Positions 7,628 to 15,927 of a stretch of DNA of 59,179 nt are shown piece by piece. A model generated the notes under the pieces. It made no database searches. It saw nothing but the letters and a program-made list of their open reading frames with translations, and was not told the DNA's origin. Each line of letters begins with the position of its first letter. The stretch's first letter is position 1. This DNA is from an uncultured Collinsella sp. GTDB lineage: Bacteria > Actinomycetota > Coriobacteriia > Coriobacteriales > Coriobacteriaceae. The position numbers and the translations under genes were made by a program. The stretch lies in NCBI GenBank assembly GCA_900538305.1, contig UPXY01000012.1:1-59179 (forward strand). The letters are read 5' to 3'.

Positions 7628-8545
7628 ATGAACAAGTTCGCTATCGTGTTGGATAGCGCCGCCGATATCCCCGCTCTGTTGGTAGAGAAGTACGACCTGC
7701 GTGTCGTGCCGCTTCACGTGACGTTCGGGACGACGGAGTACTCCGACGGCGTCGACATCGAGATCGGCGAGTTTCTGAACAGGCTCGAGGACATCGACGA
7801 GCTACCGATTACCTCGCAGCCCGCGCCTGCGGACTTCATCGGCGTATACAACAAGCTCGCCGACGAGGGCTATACCGACATCCTCTCGATTCACCTTTCC
7901 GCCGCCCTCTCCGGTACGTACGAGTGCGCCCGCACGGTGGCGGCGGCAATCTCGGAGGCGCGCGGCATCCGCATCGAGGCGATCGATTCGTGCTCTGCGA
8001 CGGTGGGTGAGGGCGCCATGGTGCTCGAGGCGGCTTGCATCGCTGCCGCGGGCGGGACGATCGACGAGGCGATTGAACGCGTGGAGAACATACGCCGCAC
8101 GCATAGGATCTACTTCATTCCCGATTCGCTCACCAACCTGGTCAAGGGCGGACGCGCGAGCAAGCTCCAGGGACTCGCGACCTCTGTTCTCAATCTCAAG
8201 ATCGTCGTAACGCTCACCGAGGCAGGCGGTATCGAGGTGCTGCACAAGGCGAAGGGCATGAAGAACGCTGTGAGCTACATCGTGAAGCTCATGGCCGAGC
8301 GCACGCGTGAGGTGGGTCCTTCGGTCTACTATAAGTTGCACACCAAGGCGTATGAGGCGCTCGACCACATGGAGAGCGCGATCGAAAAGGTCGATGCGCG
8401 GGTGCGCTTCCTCACGGTGGCGACGATCGGTCCCACGATCGCGACGCACGTCGGCCTTCACGCCGTCGGCCTGTTCACCTATCCAGAGGAGTTCCACAAC
8501 CCCGAGCTCGACAACATTGCCGAGTACCTTACCCCCGATTTCTGA
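7628..8545 (+). CDS. DegV family fatty-acid-binding protein
   Basis: A 305-residue DegV protein (FakB-type). Family members bind a fatty acid and present it to the kinase FakA for phosphorylation. The opening FAIVLDSAADIP and the region SIHLSAALSGTYECA match the family; the SLTNLVKGGRASK segment is typical of its second half. AAGGAGTGATGT precedes the ATG. No fakA lies nearby. Its place between purA and purD is probably just co-transcription. Confidence 0.88.
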   Translation: MNKFAIVLDSAADIPALLVEKYDLRVVPLHVTFGTTEYSDGVDIEIGEFLNRLEDIDELPITSQPAPADFIGVYNKLADEGYTDILSIHLSAALSGTYECARTVAAAISEARGIRIEAIDSCSATVGEGAMVLEAACIAAAGGTIDEAIERVENIRRTHRIYFIPDSLTNLVKGGRASKLQGLATSVLNLKIVVTLTEAGGIEVLHKAKGMKNAVSYIVKLMAERTREVGPSVYYKLHTKAYEALDHMESAIEKVDARVRFLTVATIGPTIATHVGLHAVGLFTYPEEFHNPELDNIAEYLTPDF

Positions 8546-8651
8546 CATTGGGTACAGCCCATACCATGCCAAAAGGGGCAGGCGTCAAGGCGATCTTTGA
8601 GAACTGGCAACAGACCATCGCCCCGGTTTCGCGTGAGATAAGGAGCGCGCT

Positions 8652-9953
8652 ATGAGCACAGACAACAAGACCATAGACATCCTGCTGCTGGGGAGCGGCG
8701 GCCGCGAGCATGCGCTCGCGAGGAAGCTCGCCGAGTCCCCTCGTTGCGGCACGCTCTATATCGCGCCCGGCAACGGCGGTACGCTGCAAGAGGGCGTGAA
8801 CGTGGCGCTCGCCGAGGACGATCCGGAGGCGGTGGCCGCCTTCGCTCGCGAGGAGGGTATCGGACTCGTGGTGATCGGACCCGAGGCGCCGCTCGTGGCA
8901 GGCGTGGCCGATGCGGTGCGCGCGGCGGGCATCCCGTGCTTCGGCCCGGGTGCTGAGGGCGCGCAGATGGAGGGTTCGAAGAAGTTCTCCAAGGAGCTCA
9001 TGGCGCGCGCGGGGATTCCCACGGCGGCGTACGGCTCCTTCACCGACGAGGCGTCGGCGCTCGCCTACGTGAGCGAACAAGGTGCGCCGATCGTTGTGAA
9101 GGCCGACGGCCTCGCGGCGGGCAAGGGCGTGATCGTGGCCGCGACGCTCGAAGAGGCCGAAGAGGCTGTACGCGAGTGCTTCCAGGGCGCGTTCGGCGCG
9201 GCGGGCTCAACGGTTGTCGTGGAGGAATGTCTCACGGGCCCGGAGTGCTCGCTTTTGGCGTTCACCGATGGCAAGACCGTGCTGCCCATGGCGACGGCGC
9301 AAGACCACAAGCGCGCCCTTGAGGGCGACAAGGGGCCGAATACGGGCGGCATGGGCGTGTACAGCCCGGTGCCCATCGTGACCGAGGACGAGCTTGCGGC
9401 CATGAAGCAGGTCATGCTCGATACGGTGGCAGAGCTCGCTGCCGAGGGCATCGAATACCGCGGCTGCCTCTATGGCGGCTTCATGCTCACCAACGACGGT
9501 CCCAAGGTGCTCGAGTTCAATGCCCGTTTTGGCGATCCCGAGACGCAGGTGATCTTGCCGCGTTTGAAGAACGATCTCGTGGAGGTCATGCTTGCCTGCG
9601 CCGAGGGGCGTCTCGACGAAGTTGAGCTCGCATGGCGCGACGAATGGGCGGTCGCCGTGGTGCTCACGAGTGCCGGCTACCCCGGATCATACGAGAAGGG
9701 TAAGGTCATCACCGGCATTGAGGATGCCGAGGCCATGGAGGACGTGACGGTCTACCATGCCGGCACAGCGGTGCGCGAGGATGGCGAGCTCGTGACGAGC
9801 GGTGGCCGCGTGCTGGCGGTGACGGCGCTGGGCGATACCTTCGAGGCCGCGCGCGACCTCGCCTACGAGGCGTGCGAGAAGATCGACTTCGAGGGCAAGA
9901 CACTTCGCCGCGACATCGGTCTGCGCGCGCTTCGCGGCCGTGAGGCGTGGTAG
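8652..9953 (+). CDS. purD: Phosphoribosylamine-glycine ligase
   Basis: A 433-residue ATP-grasp enzyme making glycinamide ribonucleotide in purine synthesis. Visible features are the N-terminal ILLLGSGGREHALARKLAES, the ATP-grasp centre (VVKADGLAAGKGVIVA, then GPECSLLAFTDGKTV), and FNARFGDPETQ near the metal site. The length is normal. GATAAGGAGCGCGCT precedes the ATG. No other pur genes beyond purA are in the window. The following MurT-like gene starts 26 bases after the stop and may be co-transcribed. Confidence 0.97.
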   Translation: MSTDNKTIDILLLGSGGREHALARKLAESPRCGTLYIAPGNGGTLQEGVNVALAEDDPEAVAAFAREEGIGLVVIGPEAPLVAGVADAVRAAGIPCFGPGAEGAQMEGSKKFSKELMARAGIPTAAYGSFTDEASALAYVSEQGAPIVVKADGLAAGKGVIVAATLEEAEEAVRECFQGAFGAAGSTVVVEECLTGPECSLLAFTDGKTVLPMATAQDHKRALEGDKGPNTGGMGVYSPVPIVTEDELAAMKQVMLDTVAELAAEGIEYRGCLYGGFMLTNDGPKVLEFNARFGDPETQVILPRLKNDLVEVMLACAEGRLDEVELAWRDEWAVAVVLTSAGYPGSYEKGKVITGIEDAEAMEDVTVYHAGTAVREDGELVTSGGRVLAVTALGDTFEAARDLAYEACEKIDFEGKTLRRDIGLRALRGREAW

Positions 9954-9978
9954 GCGGAGCATGAGAAAGGAGTGTCGG

Positions 9979-11382
9979 GTGGCCAAACCCCTGCGTTTCC
10001 ACCTCGCCCTATGGGCGTCCAAGGCGACTGCGTTCGCGCTGAAGATCGCGCACCGCGCCGGCGGCCAACTGCCCGGTGTGGTGGCGCTGCGTCTCTGCCC
10101 CGATTTTCTCTCGCACGTGGGCGTGCCCGAGCACACGGTGTTCGTGACGGGCACGAACGGCAAGACGACCACGACGAACCTCGTGGCCGACCTGCTAACT
10201 GCCTGCGGCAAGCAGCCGCTCATCAACCGCGCTGGCGGTAACGTGACGGCAGGCATCGCGAGCACCCTACTCAAGGACGCGACCATCGGTGGCGGCGCGC
10301 GGCATGACTACGCCGTGCTCGAGCTCGACGAGCGCTGCGCCAAGCAGGTGTTTCCGCATATCACACCCGAGCTCATCGTGGTCACGAACCTCTACCGCGA
10401 TACCTTCACGCGCAACGCGCACGTGGGCTACGTGGCCGACATCCTCTCCGAGAGCCTGCCCGCGGCGGCGAAGCTCGTGCTCAACGCCGACGACCTCATT
10501 AGCGGGCGCTTGGCGCCCCAGTGCGATCAGCGGGTCTACTTCGCCCTCGACGAGTTGTCGGGCGACACCCGCGCACCCGAGGGCATCGTTAACGACCTCA
10601 ACGCTTGTCCCGTCTGCGGCGGACACCTGGTCTACGAGTACTGCCATCTTGGTCACGTGGGGCGTGCCCGCTGCGAGACATGCGGCCTGGAGAACCCGCC
10701 CGCTGCCTACGAGGCGGTCGAGGTAGACGCTGGTGCGCAGCTCATCGCTGTACGCGAGAACGCGGTGCCCGGCACGCCGAGCGCGTGCTACCGCTTCAGC
10801 GCCGGCTCCGTGACCGACCTCTACAACCTGCTCTCCGCCATCACCACAGCGCGCGAGCTGGGACTTTCCGCCCAAGAGATCGCGTCTGCACTCGAGGGCG
10901 GCGTGGGTATCGTGGAGTCGCGCTACAGTGAGGTCGTCGCCGGCGGCAAACGACTCGTGCGCATCGCGTCCAAGGGCGAGAACGGTATGGCCTGCTCGCG
11001 CGGGTTCGCCAACATCCGCCGTGAGTCGGGCAGCAAGGCTGTCGTGCTCATGCTCGAGGACTACTATATGGCGAAGGACCCCACGTCCACCGAGTTCATC
11101 GGCTGGTTCTACGAGACCGACTTCGAGTACCTCGCCGACCCGGGCATCGCTCAGGTGGTCATCACCGGCGTGCGCTCGGAGGATATGATGCTGCGGGCGC
11201 TGCTCGCGGGCATCGATCCGGCAAAGATTGCCCGGGCGAAAGACGGCATCGAAGCGGCGAACGTCGTGGATTGGCGGCACGTGGATGCGGTGTACTACTC
11301 TCACGCCATCCACAACGAGCATGTGGCCGAAGAGAGCCGCAACCACCTTGCCCGGCTCATCGAGGGTAAGGAGGCGGCGTGA
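9979..11382 (+). CDS. MurT-like Mur ligase family protein (DUF1727)
   Basis: A 467-residue protein related to MurT, the ligase subunit of the MurT-GatD complex that amidates D-glutamate in lipid II. Residues 58-64 are the ATP loop GTNGKTT; a four-cysteine zinc ribbon (Cys210, 213, 232, 235) interrupts the central domain as in MurT. The C-terminal DUF1727 region diverges: where I expect ADGxDxSWIWD it reads KDPTSTEFIGWFYETD. GTG 9979 is chosen, six bases after AGAAAGGAG; ATG 9961 is possible. It overlaps the GatD-like gene. The substrate may not be lipid II. Confidence 0.85.
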   Translation: MAKPLRFHLALWASKATAFALKIAHRAGGQLPGVVALRLCPDFLSHVGVPEHTVFVTGTNGKTTTTNLVADLLTACGKQPLINRAGGNVTAGIASTLLKDATIGGGARHDYAVLELDERCAKQVFPHITPELIVVTNLYRDTFTRNAHVGYVADILSESLPAAAKLVLNADDLISGRLAPQCDQRVYFALDELSGDTRAPEGIVNDLNACPVCGGHLVYEYCHLGHVGRARCETCGLENPPAAYEAVEVDAGAQLIAVRENAVPGTPSACYRFSAGSVTDLYNLLSAITTARELGLSAQEIASALEGGVGIVESRYSEVVAGGKRLVRIASKGENGMACSRGFANIRRESGSKAVVLMLEDYYMAKDPTSTEFIGWFYETDFEYLADPGIAQVVITGVRSEDMMLRALLAGIDPAKIARAKDGIEAANVVDWRHVDAVYYSHAIHNEHVAEESRNHLARLIEGKEAA

Positions 11383-12188
11383 TGGCGCGTCCGGTAATCG
11401 AGAGCCTGTTCCCTGAGTTCTGCAACCAGGGTGGCGACAACGGCAACATGATGTACCTGCGTGCGAGCCTGCCCGAAGCCGAGTTCGTCGAGACCAGCTT
11501 CACGGATGAACCGGCTTTCGCCACGCGCGACGTCGATTTCATCTACTTGGGCTATATGACCGAGGCGGAGCAGGAGCTCGTTGCGACGAAGCTCATGCCG
11601 CTGCGCGACCGCCTCGTCGAGCTTGCCGAAGCTGGCTGTACGATGCTCTTCACGGGCAGCGCGGCCGAGTTGCTGGGCGAGGGCATCACCATGGCGGATG
11701 GCCGGGTGGTGCCGGGGCTGCGACTCTTCGATTTCGCTTGCACGCAGGATCTTTCCGAGCGCATCGTCGAGGTGTTCCTGGGACGCTTCGAGGAGGAGCG
11801 GAAGCAGGCGACGCGGGCGGCTGCCGATGTGGACGACGCGCTTTCGGCCGATGGGAGCGCTCTTGAGATCGTGGGCTACAAGATTCAGTTCACCCAGGCG
11901 CGGATCGGCGACGGCACGGCGGCCTTCGCGGGCGCGTTGCCGTTCTGCACAGCCGAGGTGGGCTTCGGCTTGAACCGGGGGAGCCGCCTTGAGGGCTTCC
12001 GCTACAAGAACCTCTTTGCGACCTGGTTGTGTGGCCCCATGCTGCCCCTGAACCCGCTCTTTACCGAGCGCCTTATTTCCCTCATGGAGGGGGGTCACTC
12101 AGAAGCAGCCTTCCGCAGCGAGGCTCTGGCCGCGTACGCCAAGCGCCTCGAGGAGTTCCGCACGCCGGGTATCAAGATGCCCATCTAG
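11382..12188 (+). CDS. GatD-like class I glutamine amidotransferase homologue lacking catalytic residues
   Basis: A 268-residue homologue of GatD, which hydrolyses glutamine to supply ammonia to MurT. The fold and the paired MurT-like gene support the family. The nucleophile elbow, CGGYQ in active members, reads FTGSAAELLG (residues 90-99) without cysteine; the nearest is Cys86. The catalytic histidine in the usual LHGPLLPKNP is Cys217 in WLCGPMLPLNP. It therefore looks like a pseudo-amidotransferase. ATG 11382 overlaps the previous stop by one base, behind AAGGAGG; GTG 11379 is an alternative. Confidence 0.8.
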   Translation: MARPVIESLFPEFCNQGGDNGNMMYLRASLPEAEFVETSFTDEPAFATRDVDFIYLGYMTEAEQELVATKLMPLRDRLVELAEAGCTMLFTGSAAELLGEGITMADGRVVPGLRLFDFACTQDLSERIVEVFLGRFEEERKQATRAAADVDDALSADGSALEIVGYKIQFTQARIGDGTAAFAGALPFCTAEVGFGLNRGSRLEGFRYKNLFATWLCGPMLPLNPLFTERLISLMEGGHSEAAFRSEALAAYAKRLEEFRTPGIKMPI

Positions 12189-12260
12189 CCGCCTATCGCG
12201 CACTCGCGCCGGCCAGCGCTGTGTCTGCGCGCCGGGCAACAACCCCATATTGCCTCATCC

Positions 12261-12360
12261 CAGCGGGACGACCGACGTCTGGTACCGGTCGCCCCGCTGC
12301 TTCATATCGCGACGCGACCGCACCACGCCGGGAGCCGGTGCGCGCCGCCACGTCGCGAAC
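12261..12360. repeat. Intergenic palindromic repeat, copy 1
   Basis: A 14-bp hairpin with one mismatch (12261-12274 with 12286-12299) is followed by a block shared with the spacer at 14268. Bases 12294-12314 are identical to 14281-14301 (21 bases), and 12326-12360 match 14296-14330 in reverse complement at about 32 of 35 positions. Confidence 0.7.
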
Positions 12361-12438
12361 CCTTGGGCATTCCGGTTGAAAGGAGCGCATCATGACCGAG
12401 CCGCATAGCGAGCAGGTGCAGGAGGCACGGCGGGTGCC

Positions 12439-13197
12439 GTGCAGGCCACGGCGCCGGCACAGGGGCAGGAGCGGGCGGCGTCGGAGCGGCCTGCCATCCC
12501 TGACAACCTTCGTGTCAACGCCGAGAAGCGCGAGACGATCGAGGTGGATGGCGTCGCGTACCGCCGCTTCGCCATACAGACCCACACCCTCACCATCGCG
12601 GACGATCTCGTTGAGGTGGTCGAGCGCTACATCAAACCGCACGTGCGCCCCGGCGACATCGTGTTCATGTCCGAGAAGGCGGTCGGCTGCACACAGGGGC
12701 GTGCCGTTAAGCTTACGGACATCCACCCGCGGCCGCTCGCGGTATTCCTCAGCAAGCACGTGACCAAGACGCCGGCGGGTATCGGCCTTGGCATGCCGGA
12801 GACCATGGAGATGGCGCTCCAGGAGGTTGGCACCCCGCGCATCCTGTTCGCGGCTGCGGTCTCGGTGGTGGGCAAGCTGTTCGGGCGGAAGGGCTGGTTT
12901 TACAAGGTGGCCGCCCGCCGCGCGGCGAGCATCGACGGCCCGTGCAGCTACACGCTGCCGCCGTACAACCAGTATGTCTCGCTCGCGCCTGCCGCTCCCG
13001 ACGAGACGGCGGCGCAGGTGGCAGCGGCGCTTGGTTGCACCGCGGTCATTGTGGATCAGAATGACCTGGGTGGCGAGGTGCTGGGCACGTCGGACGTCGC
13101 GCTCGACACCGAGCGCGTGCTGAGGATCCTGAAAGACAACCCGCTCGGCCAGGAGAGCCAGCGCACACCGTTCGGCATCATCCGGAAGGCGTCGTAG
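12439..13197 (+). CDS. F420-0:gamma-glutamyl ligase (CofE)-like protein, 5' end uncertain
   Basis: Resembles the CofE family, which forms gamma-glutamyl amide bonds with GTP: PGDIVFMSEKAVGCTQGRAV near the front and GCTAVIVDQNDLGGEVLG near the end. Coenzyme F420 is not expected here and no other F420 gene is seen, so the substrate is unknown. The only start in this frame is GTG 12439 with weak spacing. A much better start, ATG 12392 six bases after AGGAG, is out of frame by one base (encodes MTEPHSEQVQEA). Either a single-base deletion shifted the N-terminus or GTG is used. Confidence 0.7.
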   Translation: MQATAPAQGQERAASERPAIPDNLRVNAEKRETIEVDGVAYRRFAIQTHTLTIADDLVEVVERYIKPHVRPGDIVFMSEKAVGCTQGRAVKLTDIHPRPLAVFLSKHVTKTPAGIGLGMPETMEMALQEVGTPRILFAAAVSVVGKLFGRKGWFYKVAARRAASIDGPCSYTLPPYNQYVSLAPAAPDETAAQVAAALGCTAVIVDQNDLGGEVLGTSDVALDTERVLRILKDNPLGQESQRTPFGIIRKAS

Positions 13198-13241
13198 GGG
13201 AGCCATCATGCGAGAGAAGGGAAGCCAATGTCTGCGATCCA

Positions 13242-14258
13242 GTGGATGCTGAGCAAGGTCGCCATCGTGACGAGGAGACGTACCGCGGCATGGTGCAGGC
13301 TATGGCGCGCGAGCATGGCGTGAGCGAGCGGCGCATCAAGGCCGACATGTACCGCAACATCGTGACGCGCGGCTGTGGCTACACCGACTACTTCCGCGGG
13401 GAGTACTTCGGCGCGAGCTGCGAGCAGAAAGACACCTATGTGACCACGCGGTCGTTTTACCGCTTGCTCGCCTATTTGAACGACGAGGGCTTCGCGAACG
13501 TCATGCGCGACAAGCTGCTGTTCTGCGACGTGTTTCGCCCGTATCTGGGGCGTGATTTCATCAACCTGCGCGTGGCATCGGTCGAGGAATTCGCCCACTT
13601 CATCGCGGGCAAGGCGAGCGTGTTCGCCAAGAAGGAGTTCGGCTTTCGCTCGATGGGCGTGGAGAAGGTCGACGTTTCGGGCATCGAGGGCGAGGACGCA
13701 GCGCGCGAGCTGTACGAGCGCCTGCGCTCCTGCGGCCAGTACCTGGTTGAGGAGACTATCGAGCAGGTGCCGGAGGTGGATGAGCTCAACCCGGGTTCAG
13801 TCGCGTCGCTGCGCGTAGTGACCCTCGTCAAGGATGATCGGGCGCACCTGCTTGGAGCCACGCTGCGCATGAATACGAGCGAGGCCGACTGCACCGACCT
13901 GCACGATGTGCTCTTCGGCATGCTCGGCGCGGATGGCACCTTTGAACGCGCGCCGGTGGATGGGCTGGGTAGGAGCTTCGAGGTGCACCCGGCTACGGGC
14001 AAGCGCTTCGATGAGGTGCGCATCCCCGGCGCGCGCGATGCCTTCGACCTGTGTCTGCGCGCCGCCCTCGAGGTGCCGCAGGTGCGCTATGTGGGCTGGG
14101 ACGCGGCCTTCTCCCGACGCGGCTCGATTCTCATGGAGGGGAACGCCTACCCGAGCTACCATCTGCTCCAGTTCAACAAGCTCACAGGTCGCACGACCGG
14201 CCACCTGAAGGACGTCGCAGACGTGCTCGGCGACGAGATGCGCGACATCAAGCTGTAG
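13242..14258 (+). CDS. ATP-grasp protein, sugar-transfer-associated type; likely 5' frameshift
   Basis: About 338 residues resembling the ATPgrasp_ST family found in surface-polysaccharide clusters. Expected parts are YLVEETIEQVPEVDELNPGS (ATP lid region) and the C-terminal ILMEGNAYPSYHLLQ (metal-binding Glu and Asn). The conserved frame begins only with GTG 13242. The real start is probably ATG 13228 behind AGAAGGGAAG, encoding MSAIQWMLSKVAI before going out of frame; one extra base near 13270 would join it to RDEETYRGM. It follows three other ligase-type genes and may act with them on a cell-envelope substrate. Confidence 0.75.
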   Translation: MDAEQGRHRDEETYRGMVQAMAREHGVSERRIKADMYRNIVTRGCGYTDYFRGEYFGASCEQKDTYVTTRSFYRLLAYLNDEGFANVMRDKLLFCDVFRPYLGRDFINLRVASVEEFAHFIAGKASVFAKKEFGFRSMGVEKVDVSGIEGEDAARELYERLRSCGQYLVEETIEQVPEVDELNPGSVASLRVVTLVKDDRAHLLGATLRMNTSEADCTDLHDVLFGMLGADGTFERAPVDGLGRSFEVHPATGKRFDEVRIPGARDAFDLCLRAALEVPQVRYVGWDAAFSRRGSILMEGNAYPSYHLLQFNKLTGRTTGHLKDVADVLGDEMRDIKL

Positions 14259-14267
14259 GCTTGGCCT

Positions 14268-14334
14268 GGTATCGATCGCTCCGCTGCTTCATATCGCGAC
14301 GTGGCTGCGCGCACCGGCTCTCGGCGCGGTGCGC
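14268..14334. repeat. Intergenic palindromic repeat, copy 2
   Basis: Shares 21 identical bases (14281-14301) with 12294-12314, and a following block that matches 12326-12360 in reverse complement. It lies just after the ATP-grasp gene, as copy 1 lies just after the GatD-like gene. Confidence 0.7.
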
Positions 14335-14380
14335 AATGGGTGCGTATGCGCCGCACGGTCGGTCTCCTTGCTTCGCAAAA

Positions 14381-14417
14381 TTGCATAATATGTTCTAAGT
14401 CATTCCAGATTATGCAA
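14381..14417. promoter_or_regulatory. Inverted repeat upstream of carbamate kinase
   Basis: TTGCATAAT (14381-14389) and ATTATGCAA (14409-14417) are perfect 9-base arms around 19 bases. It is AT-rich, 170 bases before the -10 element of arcC, with no T-run. An operator is possible; the regulator is unknown. Confidence 0.4.
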
Positions 14418-14586
14418 GGGATGAAAACGGCGAAGGAAGGCATTGCGCGTATTGGCACTTTAGCGCGATAACGTGCGCTTCAAGAAACGTCCATAGGGCA
14501 TCGCGTTGGGCGGCGATTATCGACCGCTCGGCCGGTTCGCGACGAAATATGCCGCCGGAAATGAATGAATTCGTCTCATTTGAGAA

Positions 14587-14592
14587 TATAAT
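14587..14592 (+). promoter_or_regulatory. -10 element upstream of arcC
   Basis: Perfect TATAAT in an AT-rich stretch, 72 bases before the carbamate kinase ATG. No convincing -35 is at standard spacing. Apart from this, the inverted repeat at 14381 and repeat copy 2, the 405-base spacer shows nothing. Confidence 0.5.
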
Positions 14593-14663
14593 TGCTAGCC
14601 TACTCGCGCGACGCCGCGTGAGGGATGCATGTTGCGTGTAATCGCTTCGAGAAAGGAACAGCC

Positions 14664-15626
14664 ATGCCCAAGACCCTTGAAGTGCCCAATCGCGTCGTCG
14701 TCGCTCTGGGCGGCAATGCTTTGGGCGATACGCCGGAAGAGCAGATCGAGCGCGCCAACAACACGGCCAAGGCGCTCATCGGCCTCATCGAGCAGGGCAA
14801 CGAGATCATCATCACCCATGGTAACGGCCCGCAGGTCGGCATGATCCAGAACGCGTTCGCCGCCGCTCACGATGCCATCAACACGCCCGCCATGGACCTG
14901 CCCGAGTGCGGTGCCATGAGCCAAGGCTACATTGGCTATCACCTGCAGCAGGCGATCGGCCGCGAGATGCACCGTCGCTATAAGCGCTGGCACGTCGCGA
15001 CCGTCGTGACCCAGATCGAGTGCGACCCGGACGACCCGGCGTTCCAGAACCCCACAAAGCCCATCGGCCCCTTCTATACCGAGGAGCAGGCCAAGGAGAT
15101 CATGGCGGAGGATCCGTCCAAGATCTTCGTCGAGGATTCCGGTCGTGGTTGGCGCCGCGTCGTGGCCTCTCCCGAGCCCAAGAAGATCGTCGAGCAGCCC
15201 TCGATCCTGAACCTGCTCGATAACGAGTTCATCGTCATCGCTTGCGGTGGCGGCGGCATCCCCGTGGTGCGCGACTACGCCGATCACGGCGTCTACAAGG
15301 GCGTTCCCGCCGTTATCGATAAGGATCTGGGTGGCGAGCTCCTGGCCGAGGACTGCAAGGCCGACGTGCTCTTCCTCCTCACGGCTGTCGAGCACGTGGC
15401 GATCAACTTTGGTAAGCCTAACCAGGAGAACCTCACCGACATCACGGCCGACGAGGCCGAGCGTCTGGCCGACGAAGGCCAGTTCGGCAAGGGCTCCATG
15501 GAGCCGAAGGTGCGCGCCGCCATCAAGTTCGCGCGCAGCCTCCCCGGCCGTGTGTGCATCATCGGCGCGCTCGACAAGGCCGCCGAGACCATGTCCGGCC
15601 TCTCCGGCACGCGCATCCACGCATAG
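14664..15626 (+). CDS. arcC: Carbamate kinase
   Basis: A 320-residue carbamate kinase, transferring phosphate from carbamoyl phosphate to ADP with release of carbamate, the ATP-yielding last step of arginine or agmatine fermentation. Motifs are VVVALGGNALGDTPEEQ, ITHGNGPQVGMI, and IACGGGGIPVV with DKDLGGELLAEDCKADVL. ATG 14664 lies six bases after GAAAGGA; upstream in-frame codons to 14625 are not conserved. Neither arginine deiminase nor ornithine carbamoyltransferase is adjacent, so the gene stands alone with its own promoter and terminator. Confidence 0.97.
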   Translation: MPKTLEVPNRVVVALGGNALGDTPEEQIERANNTAKALIGLIEQGNEIIITHGNGPQVGMIQNAFAAAHDAINTPAMDLPECGAMSQGYIGYHLQQAIGREMHRRYKRWHVATVVTQIECDPDDPAFQNPTKPIGPFYTEEQAKEIMAEDPSKIFVEDSGRGWRRVVASPEPKKIVEQPSILNLLDNEFIVIACGGGGIPVVRDYADHGVYKGVPAVIDKDLGGELLAEDCKADVLFLLTAVEHVAINFGKPNQENLTDITADEAERLADEGQFGKGSMEPKVRAAIKFARSLPGRVCIIGALDKAAETMSGLSGTRIHA

Positions 15627-15652
15627 GCTTCGCATAGCGTTCCGCTCCTGAC

Positions 15653-15731
15653 GGGCGGGCGGTTTCACCCTTCGTTAGTCCTCGGCGACTAGCACGTGCG
15701 GAAACGCTCGGGGTGAAGCCGCCCGCCCTTT
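15653..15731 (+). terminator. Long-stem terminator after arcC
   Basis: Eighteen-base arms (15653-15670 and 15711-15728) pair with one wobble, followed by TTT. The 40-base loop contains a second small stem (TTAGTC with GACTAG). The remaining spacer to 15927 shows nothing else I can name. Confidence 0.7.
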
Positions 15732-15927
15732 GCGTTTGGGCTCCTGTGCACGAGCTATAGGCGACGGGCTTGCAGCCGCGGAACCTGTTGGGATGAAGTT
15801 CCGTGCTGCGTCGCCGATGGAACGTTTTCGCTTCGCTTACCGGTGCGGCCTTGTGGGCAAAACCTCCACGCGGTACAACTGAATAGACGCGAATTGTGGT
15901 TGCGCCAAGTGCGGGGGTGGTGCTTCG

